Part shown: one piece after another, positions 8,470 to 17,223 of the stretch
How the letters are laid out: each line of letters starts with the position of its first letter
Position numbering within the stretch: the stretch's first letter is position 1
Origin: Kangiella shandongensis
GTDB lineage: Bacteria > Pseudomonadota > Gammaproteobacteria > Enterobacterales > Kangiellaceae
Reading direction: 5' to 3'
Assembly: GCF_020005365.1 (NCBI RefSeq)
Contig: NZ_JACNML010000002.1
Coordinates: forward strand, 186,001-250,000
Length of the DNA: 64,000 nucleotides
Notes under the pieces: model-generated
What the model was told of the DNA's origin: nothing
The model's database searches: none
The model's input: the letters and a program-made list of their open reading frames with translations, nothing else
Translations under genes and position numbers: made by a program

Positions 8470-9144
8470 TTAACGACATTGCGAGGAAATATACCCATCC
8501 CCATCTTCATCTAAATCACCAACGGTTTCGGCATTACAATCCTCGTCGATACCATTCGAGTCACAGATCTCTTTGTTACCCGGACTTCTATTGGGATCGT
8601 TATCGTCACAGTCATCACCACCGCAATGCATCGCCTTGTAACCATCACCATCTTTATCTTCACACGGCTTTTTACATTTCTTTTCTCTTTCAAAGCATAA
8701 GCCGCTTTCACAAGGGGGTTCCCCGGGAACACAAGTACCGTTTCCAGCAGATGACATTACACGGTATCTTCCATCCGTACGACATATTTCCTCACCATTA
8801 CAGTAAACCCCATCCGAACAATCAGCATCGGTATTGCAGCGGTTTCGGTTACGCTCTTCTTCCACTCTTTCAAGATAGATGTTATAGGCCTTAGTATTAA
8901 CACAGGCGCATATATCAAACCGCATTTTTCGATTCCACCGCTCTAACTCTGTCTCACCTTTGCCACAGCGGCACTTTTCAACCTGACAGCCGTAGCCTGA
9001 CTTTTCTTCATATGCCGCACAAAACTCTTTCGCATCAGACTCTGCACCAGCATGAACAGGTATCGATGCGAACAAAAACGAAACGAATAGCCAAAACCCT
9101 ACAATGCTTGCCGCCGATATTAACGATATTAGTGTTTTATTCAT
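8470..9144 (-). CDS. Secreted Cys-rich protein with MopE-type metal-binding motifs
   Basis: A 224-residue exported protein: signal peptide about 1-33 (ends VHAGAE), a Cys-rich middle with a CNTDADCSDGVYCNGEEIC block (about 101-121), and C-terminal repeats of the putative metal-binding motif DKDGDGY...CGGDDCDDNDPNRSPG...CDSNGIDEDCN. This Asp/Asn/Cys pattern is that of the MopE-like family (PF11617) and resembles calcium-binding thrombospondin type 3 loops. It is probably a disulfide-rich, calcium-stabilised extracellular or periplasmic protein. It follows a related gene after 12 bases, so the two are co-transcribed. Confidence 0.75.
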   Translation of the reverse strand: MNKTLISLISAASIVGFWLFVSFLFASIPVHAGAESDAKEFCAAYEEKSGYGCQVEKCRCGKGETELERWNRKMRFDICACVNTKAYNIYLERVEEERNRNRCNTDADCSDGVYCNGEEICRTDGRYRVMSSAGNGTCVPGEPPCESGLCFEREKKCKKPCEDKDGDGYKAMHCGGDDCDDNDPNRSPGNKEICDSNGIDEDCNAETVGDLDEDGDGYISSQCR

Positions 9145-9156
9145 CTCTCCTTCTCC

Positions 9157-9753
9157 TTATTTTGTTCTATCACAGTTTTCATCGATACCATTATCAGGGG
9201 TATCACGTGCCCCAGGGTGGATTGATGAATCTCGATCATTACAGTCGCCTTTCCTCTCAGAGTATCCATCTGGCAGGCTGCAAGCATAATAAACCTTGGA
9301 AGCATCTCCCCAAAGATCAGAGTCGGCATCAAGAAAATAGGCGTTGTTCAACCTTCGGCCATCAATCATATCCACATCCCCATCACAATTATTGTCTAAA
9401 CCATCACATATTTCCTGAGCATCAATATTGATGTCACGTCTTGAGTCATCGCAATCATAGGTTGTTTCATCAAACTCTTTGTTTTGGCTCGATAAAGTCG
9501 TGTTCGCTCTCGCTTTTTGTTTAACGGCTTTAGATTTAAGCTTTTGATGGTTTTGCAATTTTTTCTGATATTCAGTATCAGAAATCATTTTGACTTTCTT
9601 AATGTTCTTTAAAGCTTTGGGGCTGATCGAAATAGTTGGCTTGCTTTTTGGCTGCACATTCTTTATTTCCTGCGCGGCATCAATAGAACCCGATGCAACA
9701 ATGAGCGCGAAGGCTGCAACGATGCATAGATAGCATGGAAACTTTAATTTCAT
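9157..9753 (-). CDS. Secreted protein with MopE-type metal-binding motifs
   Basis: A 198-residue exported protein. I place the start at the ATG 9753-9751 because GAGGGAGAA lies just upstream and the translation then opens with a proper signal peptide (MKLKFPCYLCIVAAFALIVA, cleaved near SIDAA); a longer in-frame start at 9819 adds 22 residues before it. A Lys/Gln-rich segment (about 30-95) precedes motifs YDCDDSRRDINIDAQEICDG, NNCDGDVD, DADSDLWGD, GDCNDRDSSIHPGA and NGIDENCD. It is first gene of a two-gene unit with the related gene at 8470. Function unknown; calcium or other metal binding is inferred from family. Confidence 0.75.
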   Translation of the reverse strand: MKLKFPCYLCIVAAFALIVASGSIDAAQEIKNVQPKSKPTISISPKALKNIKKVKMISDTEYQKKLQNHQKLKSKAVKQKARANTTLSSQNKEFDETTYDCDDSRRDINIDAQEICDGLDNNCDGDVDMIDGRRLNNAYFLDADSDLWGDASKVYYACSLPDGYSERKGDCNDRDSSIHPGARDTPDNGIDENCDRTK

Positions 9754-9945
9754 CCTGTTCTCCCTCAGTTTGTTTATTCCCGCCAATAAAGTTAGCATAA
9801 ATGCATTAACTCTGCTCAAATGACTGTCACACTACTTTCATCGAAATAGGTTATCCTTAGGACTCACAGAGAGGTACGACCAATGCAGCCTTGCATTAGT
9901 TTTGCTTATTCAAAGTCAGTTATTTTAAAATATACCTAGTGCCAG

Positions 9946-9961
9946 TTTACGTTAACGTAAA
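9946..9961. promoter_or_regulatory. LiuR-like operator palindrome
   Basis: A perfect 16-bp palindrome, TTTACGTTAACGTAAA. It closely resembles the operator described for LiuR, the MerR-family regulator of branched-chain amino acid degradation in gammaproteobacteria. It lies 168 bases before the TTG start of the 2-oxoacid dehydrogenase operon. A possible sigma-70 promoter (TATACA at 9968-9973, 17 bases, TACAAT at 9991-9996) sits immediately downstream. Identity of the regulator is inferred. Confidence 0.55.
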
Positions 9962-10128
9962 TCTCACTATACAAATTCGCTAAAAATCCGTACAATCGGC
10001 GTCGCTAAATATTAGATTGAACCTTAGGGGATAGGTTAGATTCAAACGATAACTCTTTGAAATCTAATCACTTTAGTGGCTATTAAGTTCCCAAAAGCCC
10101 TCCCCCTTCAATAAAGGAGAATGTAGCC

Positions 10129-11205
10129 TTGACGACTACAACTGTTGCTTCTTTCGAGATTAAGTATCATCAATATCTTGATGCTAACGGCAAGCCAACG
10201 AAAGATATTCCTGAGTTTGCCAAAGATATGAACACCATGCGCCAGCTTTATCGTGACATGTATAAATTACGTGTATTCGATGCTAAAGCTTATGCATTAC
10301 AACGTACTGGGAAAATGGGTACCTACCCTGCGTCTTTGGGGCAGGAAGCCATCGGTATCGGTTATGGTGATGCCATGACCAAAGAAGATGTTTTGATCCC
10401 TTATTATCGTTCTACTGGCGGTTTATTGAAACATGGCGTGACCATGGAAGAGATTCTGCTGTATTGGGGCGGTGATGAAGCTGGCTCGAATTATTCCGTG
10501 GCTAAGGACGATTTCCCTATCTGTGTCCCTATTGCCAACCAGATTATTCATGCCTCGGGCGTAGCGAAAGCGATCCAAATGCGTAAACAAAAACGTGCTG
10601 TAGTTACGGAAATTGGTGAAGGCGGTACTTCTGAAGGTGATTTCTACGAAGGCGTTAATGTTGCCGGAATTTGGAATCTCGGTGCTGTATTCTTTATTAA
10701 TAATAACCAATGGGCAATCTCTGTACCGACGGAAATTCAAACCGCCTGTGAAACTTACGCGCAAAAAGCTATCGCAGCTGGTGTTGAAGGTATACAGGTA
10801 GATGGTAATGATATTATCGCGGTTCGAGAAGTTGCCAATTACGCTTTAGAAAAAGCTCGTAATGGTGGCGGTCCTACCGTGATCGAAGCGATCACCTACC
10901 GTTTGTGTGACCATACAACGGCGGACGATGCCTCTCGTTATGACGATCCAAAAGTTAAAGAAGACGCTTGGAAAAATGAACCACTGGTTCGTCTTCGCAA
11001 GTATCTTGAGAAAAACAAAGCTTGGTCAGACGAAGACGAAGAGAAAATGAAAGAGGAAGTCGCCAAAGAAGTGGAAGCGGCTGTTAAAGCATACGACGAA
11101 GCGCCAAAGCCTCGCCCAGAAGAAATGTTTGATCATTTGTATGCAGAACTTCCTGAATTAACAAAACCTCAGCGTGAAGCAGCAATCAAAAGAGGTGCAA
11201 AATAA
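10129..11205 (+). CDS. 2-oxoacid dehydrogenase E1 component, alpha subunit
   Basis: A 358-residue thiamine-diphosphate-dependent E1 alpha subunit of a pyruvate or branched-chain 2-oxoacid dehydrogenase complex. The thiamine-diphosphate motif is visible as GEGGTSEGDFYEG...FFINNNQWAIS (about 163-198), and HTTADDASRY is the phosphorylation-loop region that binds the cofactor. The start is TTG at 10129 with AAGGAG nine bases upstream. The C-terminus (FDHLYAELPELTKPQREAA) resembles PdhA of Bacillus-type pyruvate dehydrogenase, whereas the LiuR-like operator points to branched-chain keto acids, so pdhA and bkdA1 remain alternatives. It is the first gene of a three-gene operon and overlaps the next gene by one base. 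Confidence 0.85.
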   Translation: MTTTTVASFEIKYHQYLDANGKPTKDIPEFAKDMNTMRQLYRDMYKLRVFDAKAYALQRTGKMGTYPASLGQEAIGIGYGDAMTKEDVLIPYYRSTGGLLKHGVTMEEILLYWGGDEAGSNYSVAKDDFPICVPIANQIIHASGVAKAIQMRKQKRAVVTEIGEGGTSEGDFYEGVNVAGIWNLGAVFFINNNQWAISVPTEIQTACETYAQKAIAAGVEGIQVDGNDIIAVREVANYALEKARNGGGPTVIEAITYRLCDHTTADDASRYDDPKVKEDAWKNEPLVRLRKYLEKNKAWSDEDEEKMKEEVAKEVEAAVKAYDEAPKPRPEEMFDHLYAELPELTKPQREAAIKRGAK

Positions 11206-12185
11206 TGGCGGCGATTACTCTAATTGAAGCTGTAAATGCAGCGATGGCCTACGAACTTGAAAACGATCAGGACGTAGTTCTATTTGGTGAAGACGTGGGT
11301 AAAAATGGCGGCGTATTCCGTGCCACCGACGGCTTACAGAAAAAGTACGGCACAGAGCGTGTGATTGATACGCCACTGGCTGAGTCAATGATTGCCGGTT
11401 TGGCTATCGGCATGGCCGCGCAGGGTATGAAGCCAATTGCAGAAATGCAGTTTATGGGCTTTATCTTTCCGGCAGTTGACCAAATTTTCTGTCACGCTGC
11501 GCGTATGCGTCACCGTACCAAAGGCCGCTTGAGCGCACCTATGGTAATTCGAGCGCCGTTTGGCGGTGGTATTCATGCCCCAGAGCACCACTCAGAATCA
11601 ACAGAAGCATTATTCTCACACATTCCTGGTTTGAAGGTCGTTATTCCTTCTAATCCTTCACGCGCATATGGCTTAATGCTGGCAGCGATCCGCGATCCGG
11701 ATCCGGTTATTTTCTTAGAGCCTAAACGTGTTTATCGTATCGTTAAGCACGAAGTAGAAGATAACGGCGAAGAATATCCATTAGAAGCCTGTTTCGTTGA
11801 TCGTGAAGGTAGCGACATCACCCTAATTTCCTGGGGCGCCATGATGCATGAAACGTTACAGGCGGCCGACAAGTTGGCAGCTGAGGGCGTTGATGCAGAG
11901 GTTATCGACGTGGCGACCGTTAGTCCTATTGATATGGATACCATTCTTGAGTCAGTAGAAAAAACCGGTCGCGCCTGCATTATTCAGGAAGCACCGAAAT
12001 CTGGCTCAGTTGGCTCAGAGATCGCGGCTGAAATCGCTGAAAAAGCAGTCTTAAGTCTGCTGGCGCCAATTGGTCGAGTTTCTGGCTACGACACAGTTAT
12101 GCCATACTATCGTTTAGAAAAACAATATATGCCTAGCGTCGATCGTATTCTGGACGAAGTGCGCACGATTATGGAGTACAAATGA
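11205..12185 (+). CDS. 2-oxoacid dehydrogenase E1 component, beta subunit
   Basis: A 326-residue transketolase-like E1 beta subunit that pairs with the preceding alpha subunit for decarboxylation of the 2-oxoacid and transfer of the acyl group to E2 lipoyl lysine. Family features include LFGEDVGKNGGVFRAT (about 27-42), DTPLAESMIAGLAIGMA, the FGGGIHAPEHHSES histidine region and the C-terminal transketolase domain DAEVIDVATVSPIDMDTI...GYDTVMPYYRLEKQYMP. Start codon overlaps the upstream stop (TAATG) and its own stop overlaps the next start (ATGA), indicating translational coupling and equal dosage of subunits. Confidence 0.88.
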   Translation: MAAITLIEAVNAAMAYELENDQDVVLFGEDVGKNGGVFRATDGLQKKYGTERVIDTPLAESMIAGLAIGMAAQGMKPIAEMQFMGFIFPAVDQIFCHAARMRHRTKGRLSAPMVIRAPFGGGIHAPEHHSESTEALFSHIPGLKVVIPSNPSRAYGLMLAAIRDPDPVIFLEPKRVYRIVKHEVEDNGEEYPLEACFVDREGSDITLISWGAMMHETLQAADKLAAEGVDAEVIDVATVSPIDMDTILESVEKTGRACIIQEAPKSGSVGSEIAAEIAEKAVLSLLAPIGRVSGYDTVMPYYRLEKQYMPSVDRILDEVRTIMEYK

Positions 12186-13891
12186 AACAGTTCAACTTAC
12201 CCGATTTAGGCGAAGGTTTACCGGATGCGGAAATCGTTCGCTGGTTAATTAAAGAAGGCGATACCGTAACTGTTGACCAACCAATGGTCGAAATGGAAAC
12301 GGCCAAAGCCGTGGTTGAAGTGCCCTCTCCTTTTGCTGGCCGCATTGCTAAATTGCATGGTCAGGAAGGTGATGTCATCAACACTGGCGATCTACTGGTA
12401 ACGTTTGGTGACGGTGCAGTTGCCGATGAAGAAGCGGCACCTGTTGAAGAAGCAGTAGCCGAAAGCTCAGCGGATACATCTGCTGAAGACGTAAGCGGCG
12501 ACACCTTCATGTTGCCAGACCTTGGCGAAGGTTTGCCGGACGCGGAAATCGTTCGCTGGTTAGTGAAAGAAGGGGATACCGTAACTGTTGACCAACCAAT
12601 GGTCGAAATGGAAACAGCGAAAGCTGTGGTTGAAGTCCCTTCTCCATTTGCCGCTAAAATTACCAAACTTTACGGCCAACCAGGTGATGTTATCAATACT
12701 GGCGATCCTCTGGTGGAATTCGGTGGCTCAGGTAAAGCCGTTCCAGCCCCTAAAGAAGACTCTTCCCAAGAAAAAGGCGAAGAGAAACGTGCTGACAGTG
12801 GTACTGTGGTAGGTGCCGTGGAAGTTGGAAACAACGTTGTTGCCGAATCTGCCAACGCCGTAGTTAAAGCCCTAGCGCGTAAACTGAAAGTCGATTTAAC
12901 TCAGATCACCGGTACAGGTAAAGACGGCGCTATCACGCAGAAAGACGTGCGCGAAGCGGCGAAGAACGGTACCGGATCTGCGCAGTCAGCGAAAGCAGCG
13001 CCACAACCTGAGTCAGGTTTCGATACCAGCAACCCGCTGGCCTATAAAGCCTCACCAGCCGTGCGTGCACTAGCACGCAAATTGGGCGTTGATTTAGGCA
13101 ACTGCCAGACATCAGGCCGCAAAGGTTCGATTACCCGCGATGATGTCGAAAAAGCTTCAAAAGGTGGTGCAGCAGCGGCTCCAGCGGCTAGCAACAAACC
13201 CGCAGCTACAGCCACACCGTCCAGTACCGGTGGTCTGCCAACATTGAATGTAGAAGTTAAACCTGAAAGTATCCGCGGCGTTCGTCGTGCAATGGCGATG
13301 GGAATGGCCCATTCACATGCCACGGTCGTACCAACCAGCCTGGTTGAAGATGTTGATATCTCCGCATGGCCCAAAGGTACTGATTCATTAGCCCGTTATG
13401 TTCGTGCATTAGTTGTAGCAGCAAAAGCTGTCCCAGCGGTTAATGCCTGGTTCGACGGTGAAAAATTTGAGCGTCTATTACACCCGAACGTGAATGTCGG
13501 TATTGCCGTCGACTCTGGTGACGGTCTATACGTCCCTGTCGTACACAACGCTGACCGCATGAGTATGACGGATGTTCGTGCCAACGTTCAGGAGCTACGC
13601 CAGAAAATTGAGACAAAATCGTTAAAACAGGAAGATCAGCAAAACGCCACCATCACCCTGTCTAACTTTGGTTCAATCGCAGGGCGCTACGGGACACCAG
13701 TGGTATCACCGCCACAGGTTGCAATTCTAGGCACTGGGCGCTTCCGTAACGAATTGAAGCTGACCGATAAAGGCATTGTTAACGCCAAGATGCTTCCTTT
13801 ATCACTAACCTTCGACCACCGTGCCTGCACCGGTGGCGAAGCAGCTCGATTCCTCGCAGCAGTAATGGAAGACCTGCAGAAAGCTCAGTAA
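12182..13891 (+). CDS. 2-oxoacid dehydrogenase E2 (dihydrolipoyl acyltransferase), two lipoyl and two E1/E3-binding domains
   Basis: A 569-residue E2 core protein. Domains in order: lipoyl 1 (about 1-76, lipoyl Lys42 in METAKA), lipoyl 2 (about 105-181, Lys147), an Ala/Glu/Lys linker, a peripheral-subunit-binding domain at about 224-260, a second one at about 289-326, an Ala/Pro linker, and the catalytic acyltransferase domain (about 355-569). Two binding domains are unusual; most E2 proteins have one. The catalytic motif reads DHRACTGG (His546), with Thr where the classic motif has Asp. The two lipoyl domains share a 41-base identical stretch (12260-12300 and 12575-12615). A terminator follows. 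Confidence 0.9.
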   Translation: MKQFNLPDLGEGLPDAEIVRWLIKEGDTVTVDQPMVEMETAKAVVEVPSPFAGRIAKLHGQEGDVINTGDLLVTFGDGAVADEEAAPVEEAVAESSADTSAEDVSGDTFMLPDLGEGLPDAEIVRWLVKEGDTVTVDQPMVEMETAKAVVEVPSPFAAKITKLYGQPGDVINTGDPLVEFGGSGKAVPAPKEDSSQEKGEEKRADSGTVVGAVEVGNNVVAESANAVVKALARKLKVDLTQITGTGKDGAITQKDVREAAKNGTGSAQSAKAAPQPESGFDTSNPLAYKASPAVRALARKLGVDLGNCQTSGRKGSITRDDVEKASKGGAAAAPAASNKPAATATPSSTGGLPTLNVEVKPESIRGVRRAMAMGMAHSHATVVPTSLVEDVDISAWPKGTDSLARYVRALVVAAKAVPAVNAWFDGEKFERLLHPNVNVGIAVDSGDGLYVPVVHNADRMSMTDVRANVQELRQKIETKSLKQEDQQNATITLSNFGSIAGRYGTPVVSPPQVAILGTGRFRNELKLTDKGIVNAKMLPLSLTFDHRACTGGEAARFLAAVMEDLQKAQ

Positions 13892-13914
13892 GCCATATAC
13901 TGGCTTACCAAAAG

Positions 13915-13945
13915 GCGCGCTATCAATCGATACCGCGCTTTTTTT
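13915..13945 (+). terminator. Rho-independent terminator after E2 gene
   Basis: Stem GCGCGCTATC / GATACCGCGC with one mismatch and a four-base loop (13915-13938), then seven T. It lies between convergent genes; the minus strand has a shorter T tract and may also terminate the halogenase unit. Confidence 0.85.
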
Positions 13946-13966
13946 ATATCTGCCTAATAGTTGTGA

Positions 13967-15598
13967 CTACACCCATCCCGCAGGTCTTGTAGTAGTTTTA
14001 AAGTCACTCATCCCTAGTATCTGTTTAAGCCATTGCTCATGACTCGGTAAGTTTGCCTTAGCCCCAGCCAGCCTTCTTGCAACCAGCGGGTGCATCTGCG
14101 ACTGAAACTTGTTTTTACCATAAAGATCTTCAGATACCTTATCGAAGCCCATACTGTAGAGAATAAATTGATAATTTAGATGGTTCCAAATCCCTGCGTT
14201 GTCCACAGCAACTCTATTATCCCCTCCTGTTAACTCAAGACTTAATGGCTCTTGTGACATTCCAGAAAAACACTGATCCTCAAAATCCAGAGGCGACGGA
14301 GGCTTAATCTTCCAAAAGTCCAATTTTGCCTTAAGCCTACCGGTTATCCGTTCAGGCTTTTGTACTTCTCGCCAAAACGCGGTGTCAGTCCGCTGCGTCA
14401 GGCAATAGTGCATATTGATAAAATCTAAAATTTCATAGAAGCGATTACTCAAAATTCGATTGTAGCGAAAAGCCATCGCGTCCATGTTCTCATCTTTGTA
14501 GGGAAAGTGTTCTGCCAGCATCACAACGCCAACGTCGCTCAAGTACAGCCCCGTTGACTCCAGTGGCTCAATGAAGCCTCCTGATAGACCAACGGCAATA
14601 CAGTTTCCTTCCCATGTCCGGTGACGACGCCCCACTTTAAAGTGGATAAAGCGTGATGCAAGTTCGTCACATTCCCCACCCTGATAAGCCCGCATCTCAC
14701 GCTCGGCTAATTCTTCATCGATAAAAGCACTTGAATGCACATAACCTATTGAGCGCTTATCCTGCATAGGGATATCCCAGACCCACCCACTCGATAATGC
14801 TGTAGCAGTGGTGTAAGGGCGAACCGTTCCAGGATAGTGTTTATCATACGGCACATGCATAGTTACCGCGCGATCACACAATAACCATTGTGAGCAGTCT
14901 TCAAAGCCAACGCCTAATTTTTCTTCAATAAGCTTGGCTCTGAAACCGGTGCAATCAACAAATAAATCGCCCTCGAAGCGACCGGCTCTGTCTGTACCGA
15001 CTGCTGCAATATGGCTGTTATCTTTTAGCTCTATATCGGTAACATTGGCTAAAACGTGTTTAACGCCACGAGAAACCGCTATGTCACACAGGTAGTCCGC
15101 GAACTTTTGAGCATTCATATGATAAGCGTGAGCAAATGGGCTCCCCATGTTCTGAGCTTCGAAACCTTTAGGAGATAAACCTGCTTCACAAATACTAGGC
15201 TGGGCTGAGCATGTTTCAACAAAAGGGAGCGACTTATCACTTGCCAACCATGCTAAAGCCATCCGGTCGATGGGTTTTGGGCTAAAACGGTTAAATGGAT
15301 GGTAATAAAATGAGTTATCATTTTGCAGCCAGTTCACGTACTTAATAGCTTGTTTAAACGTTGCATTGGTTGCTTTCATGAAATCTTGTTCATTAATACC
15401 AATCACACCAAGAATGTGCTTGATAGATAGAACGGTAGCCTCGCCCACCGAAATCCTGGGAATATCTGGAGACTCAATCAGTGTGATATCAACATTACTT
15501 TCCGTTCCACGCTTATTAAGCGAAGCATTTAAATAAGCCGCAGCCATCCAACCAGATGAGCCCCCGCCAACAATCACTACTCGTCTGCTATTTGCCAT
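13967..15598 (-). CDS. Flavin-dependent tryptophan-halogenase-like protein 1
   Basis: A 543-residue member of the flavin-dependent tryptophan halogenase family, which uses FADH2, O2 and halide to halogenate electron-rich aromatics. Seen: the FAD motif VVIVGGGSSGWMAAAYL at the N-terminus and the halogenase signature WVWDIP (WxWxIP, residues about 270-275), and the FKQAIKYVNW segment that carries the candidate catalytic lysine. The start is taken as the ATG at 15598, which overlaps the upstream stop as TAATG; an in-frame start 12 bases upstream is less likely. It is a close paralogue of the next gene and the last gene of the TonB-receptor unit. Substrate unknown. Confidence 0.85.
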   Translation of the reverse strand: MANSRRVVIVGGGSSGWMAAAYLNASLNKRGTESNVDITLIESPDIPRISVGEATVLSIKHILGVIGINEQDFMKATNATFKQAIKYVNWLQNDNSFYYHPFNRFSPKPIDRMALAWLASDKSLPFVETCSAQPSICEAGLSPKGFEAQNMGSPFAHAYHMNAQKFADYLCDIAVSRGVKHVLANVTDIELKDNSHIAAVGTDRAGRFEGDLFVDCTGFRAKLIEEKLGVGFEDCSQWLLCDRAVTMHVPYDKHYPGTVRPYTTATALSSGWVWDIPMQDKRSIGYVHSSAFIDEELAEREMRAYQGGECDELASRFIHFKVGRRHRTWEGNCIAVGLSGGFIEPLESTGLYLSDVGVVMLAEHFPYKDENMDAMAFRYNRILSNRFYEILDFINMHYCLTQRTDTAFWREVQKPERITGRLKAKLDFWKIKPPSPLDFEDQCFSGMSQEPLSLELTGGDNRVAVDNAGIWNHLNYQFILYSMGFDKVSEDLYGKNKFQSQMHPLVARRLAGAKANLPSHEQWLKQILGMSDFKTTTRPAGWV

Positions 15599-17220
15599 TA
15601 TGCGACCCACCCTTTCGGTTTCTTAGCTGTTGGATAATTTTGCATACCAACAAACTGCTGTAACCAGGCTTCATGTTTTGGCAGCTTCTGTTTTGCATGA
15701 GTTAAACGTTGCAATATGTAAGGGTGCACATTAACCGAACCTGTGGTCTGATAATCCATTCCTTTTCTATCCCTAGGCTCGAAGTGCATACCATATAAGA
15801 TACACTCGTAACTTTCATGGTTCCAAAGCGCGGCGGTATCCACGGGAACTCTCATGTCACCACCGGTAAACGGCTGTAGCTTCTGATTTGGTAAGAACTG
15901 ATCATCAAAATCTGACATACTCGGTGACTTATTTTTCCAGTAGTCCAACTTCGCCTGAAGGCGATCAGTAATATGCTCAGGTTTCTGCACTTCACACCAA
16001 AACTCAGTATCATTACGTTGCGTTAAACAATAATGCATATTAATGAAGTCTAAAATCTCATAGAAGCGATTACTTAAAATTCTGTTATAGCGAAAAGCCA
16101 TCGCTTCCATATGTTCATCTTTAAACGGGAAGTATTCTGCTAAAGCGACAGCACCCAGATCGCTCAAATATAAGCCTGTTGACTCCAGCGGTTCAATGAA
16201 ACCTCCAGACAGACCAATCGCAATACAGTTACCCTCCCAGTTACGATGGCGACGGCCTACTTTAAAGTGAATAAATCGTGATGGTAAATCATCACAATCC
16301 CCTCCCTGATAAGCTCGCATTTCACGTTCAGCTGATTCTTTGTCGATAAAAGCACTCGAGTGGACATAGCCTATCGAGCGCTGGTCTTGCAGCGGGATAT
16401 CCCAGATCCAACCATTACTTAAGGCAGTTGCCGTAGTATAGGGACGAACCATTCCAGGGTAGTGTTTATCATACGGCACGTGCATGGTCACCGCTCGATC
16501 GCACAATAACCATTGTGAGCAATCTTCAAAGGCAACGCTTAACTTTTCTTCAATAAGCTTGGCTCGGAAACCGGTGCAATCAACAAACAAATCGCCATCA
16601 AAACGTCCAGCGGTATCAGTATCCACCGCTGCTATATGATCGTTCTCTTTTAGTTCAATATCGGTAACGTTAGCCATAACATGCTTAACGCCACGTGAGA
16701 CGGAAATATCTCGCAAATAATCCGCAAACTTTTGTGCATTCATGTGATAGGCATAGGTTAAAGGCGCTCCCATGTCCCAAGGCCCTGCCATCACAGGTGA
16801 CAACCCCATTTCACAGATGGTGGGCTGTTCAGAGCAGGTTTCCATAAAGGGGATTGAACGATCACTCTCTAGCCACTCTTTAGCAGAAAAATCCAGCGGT
16901 TGCTTGCGAACTCTACTAAACGGGTGATGGTAAAAAGAGTTATCGTCATTAAGCCAGTTTACGTACTTAATCGACTGTTTAAAGGTCGCATTCGTCGCCT
17001 TCATAAACTCCTGCTCATTGATACCAATGACAGCCAATAAATGTCTGATTGAAGGTATGGTAGCTTCACCGACGGAAATCCTTGGCGTATCCGGTGATTC
17101 GATAAGCGTAATATCAACTCGCCGATCAACCCCGGGTAAGTTCAGCGCAGCATTTAGGTAAGCAGCGGTTATCCAGCCAGAAGAGCCTCCCCCAACGATA
17201 ACAAGTTTTCTTGTCAACAT
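15598..17220 (-). CDS. Flavin-dependent tryptophan-halogenase-like protein 2
   Basis: A 540-residue paralogue of the adjoining halogenase-like gene, highly similar through the centre (for example the shared CTGFRAKLIEEKL and WLLCDRAVTMHVP segments) but different in the C-terminal 100 residues. FAD motif VIVGGGSSGWITAAYLN at the N-terminus, halogenase motif WIWDIP and the FKQSIKYVNW lysine segment are intact, so both copies look active. It needs a flavin reductase, which is not in the window. Its stop overlaps the next start, and it begins three bases after the sulfotransferase stop, so the genes form one coupled unit. Confidence 0.85.
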   Translation of the reverse strand: MLTRKLVIVGGGSSGWITAAYLNAALNLPGVDRRVDITLIESPDTPRISVGEATIPSIRHLLAVIGINEQEFMKATNATFKQSIKYVNWLNDDNSFYHHPFSRVRKQPLDFSAKEWLESDRSIPFMETCSEQPTICEMGLSPVMAGPWDMGAPLTYAYHMNAQKFADYLRDISVSRGVKHVMANVTDIELKENDHIAAVDTDTAGRFDGDLFVDCTGFRAKLIEEKLSVAFEDCSQWLLCDRAVTMHVPYDKHYPGMVRPYTTATALSNGWIWDIPLQDQRSIGYVHSSAFIDKESAEREMRAYQGGDCDDLPSRFIHFKVGRRHRNWEGNCIAIGLSGGFIEPLESTGLYLSDLGAVALAEYFPFKDEHMEAMAFRYNRILSNRFYEILDFINMHYCLTQRNDTEFWCEVQKPEHITDRLQAKLDYWKNKSPSMSDFDDQFLPNQKLQPFTGGDMRVPVDTAALWNHESYECILYGMHFEPRDRKGMDYQTTGSVNVHPYILQRLTHAKQKLPKHEAWLQQFVGMQNYPTAKKPKGWVA

Positions 17221-17223
17221 AGA

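Noticed and set aside
9012-9431. A 139-residue plus-strand open frame across the MopE-like genes
   Set aside because: His/Gln-rich shadow of two genes with clear signal peptides and motifs on the other strand.
13967-17220. Halogenase pair as an assembly duplication
   Set aside because: The two copies differ throughout at third positions and strongly at the C-terminus, so they are real paralogues.
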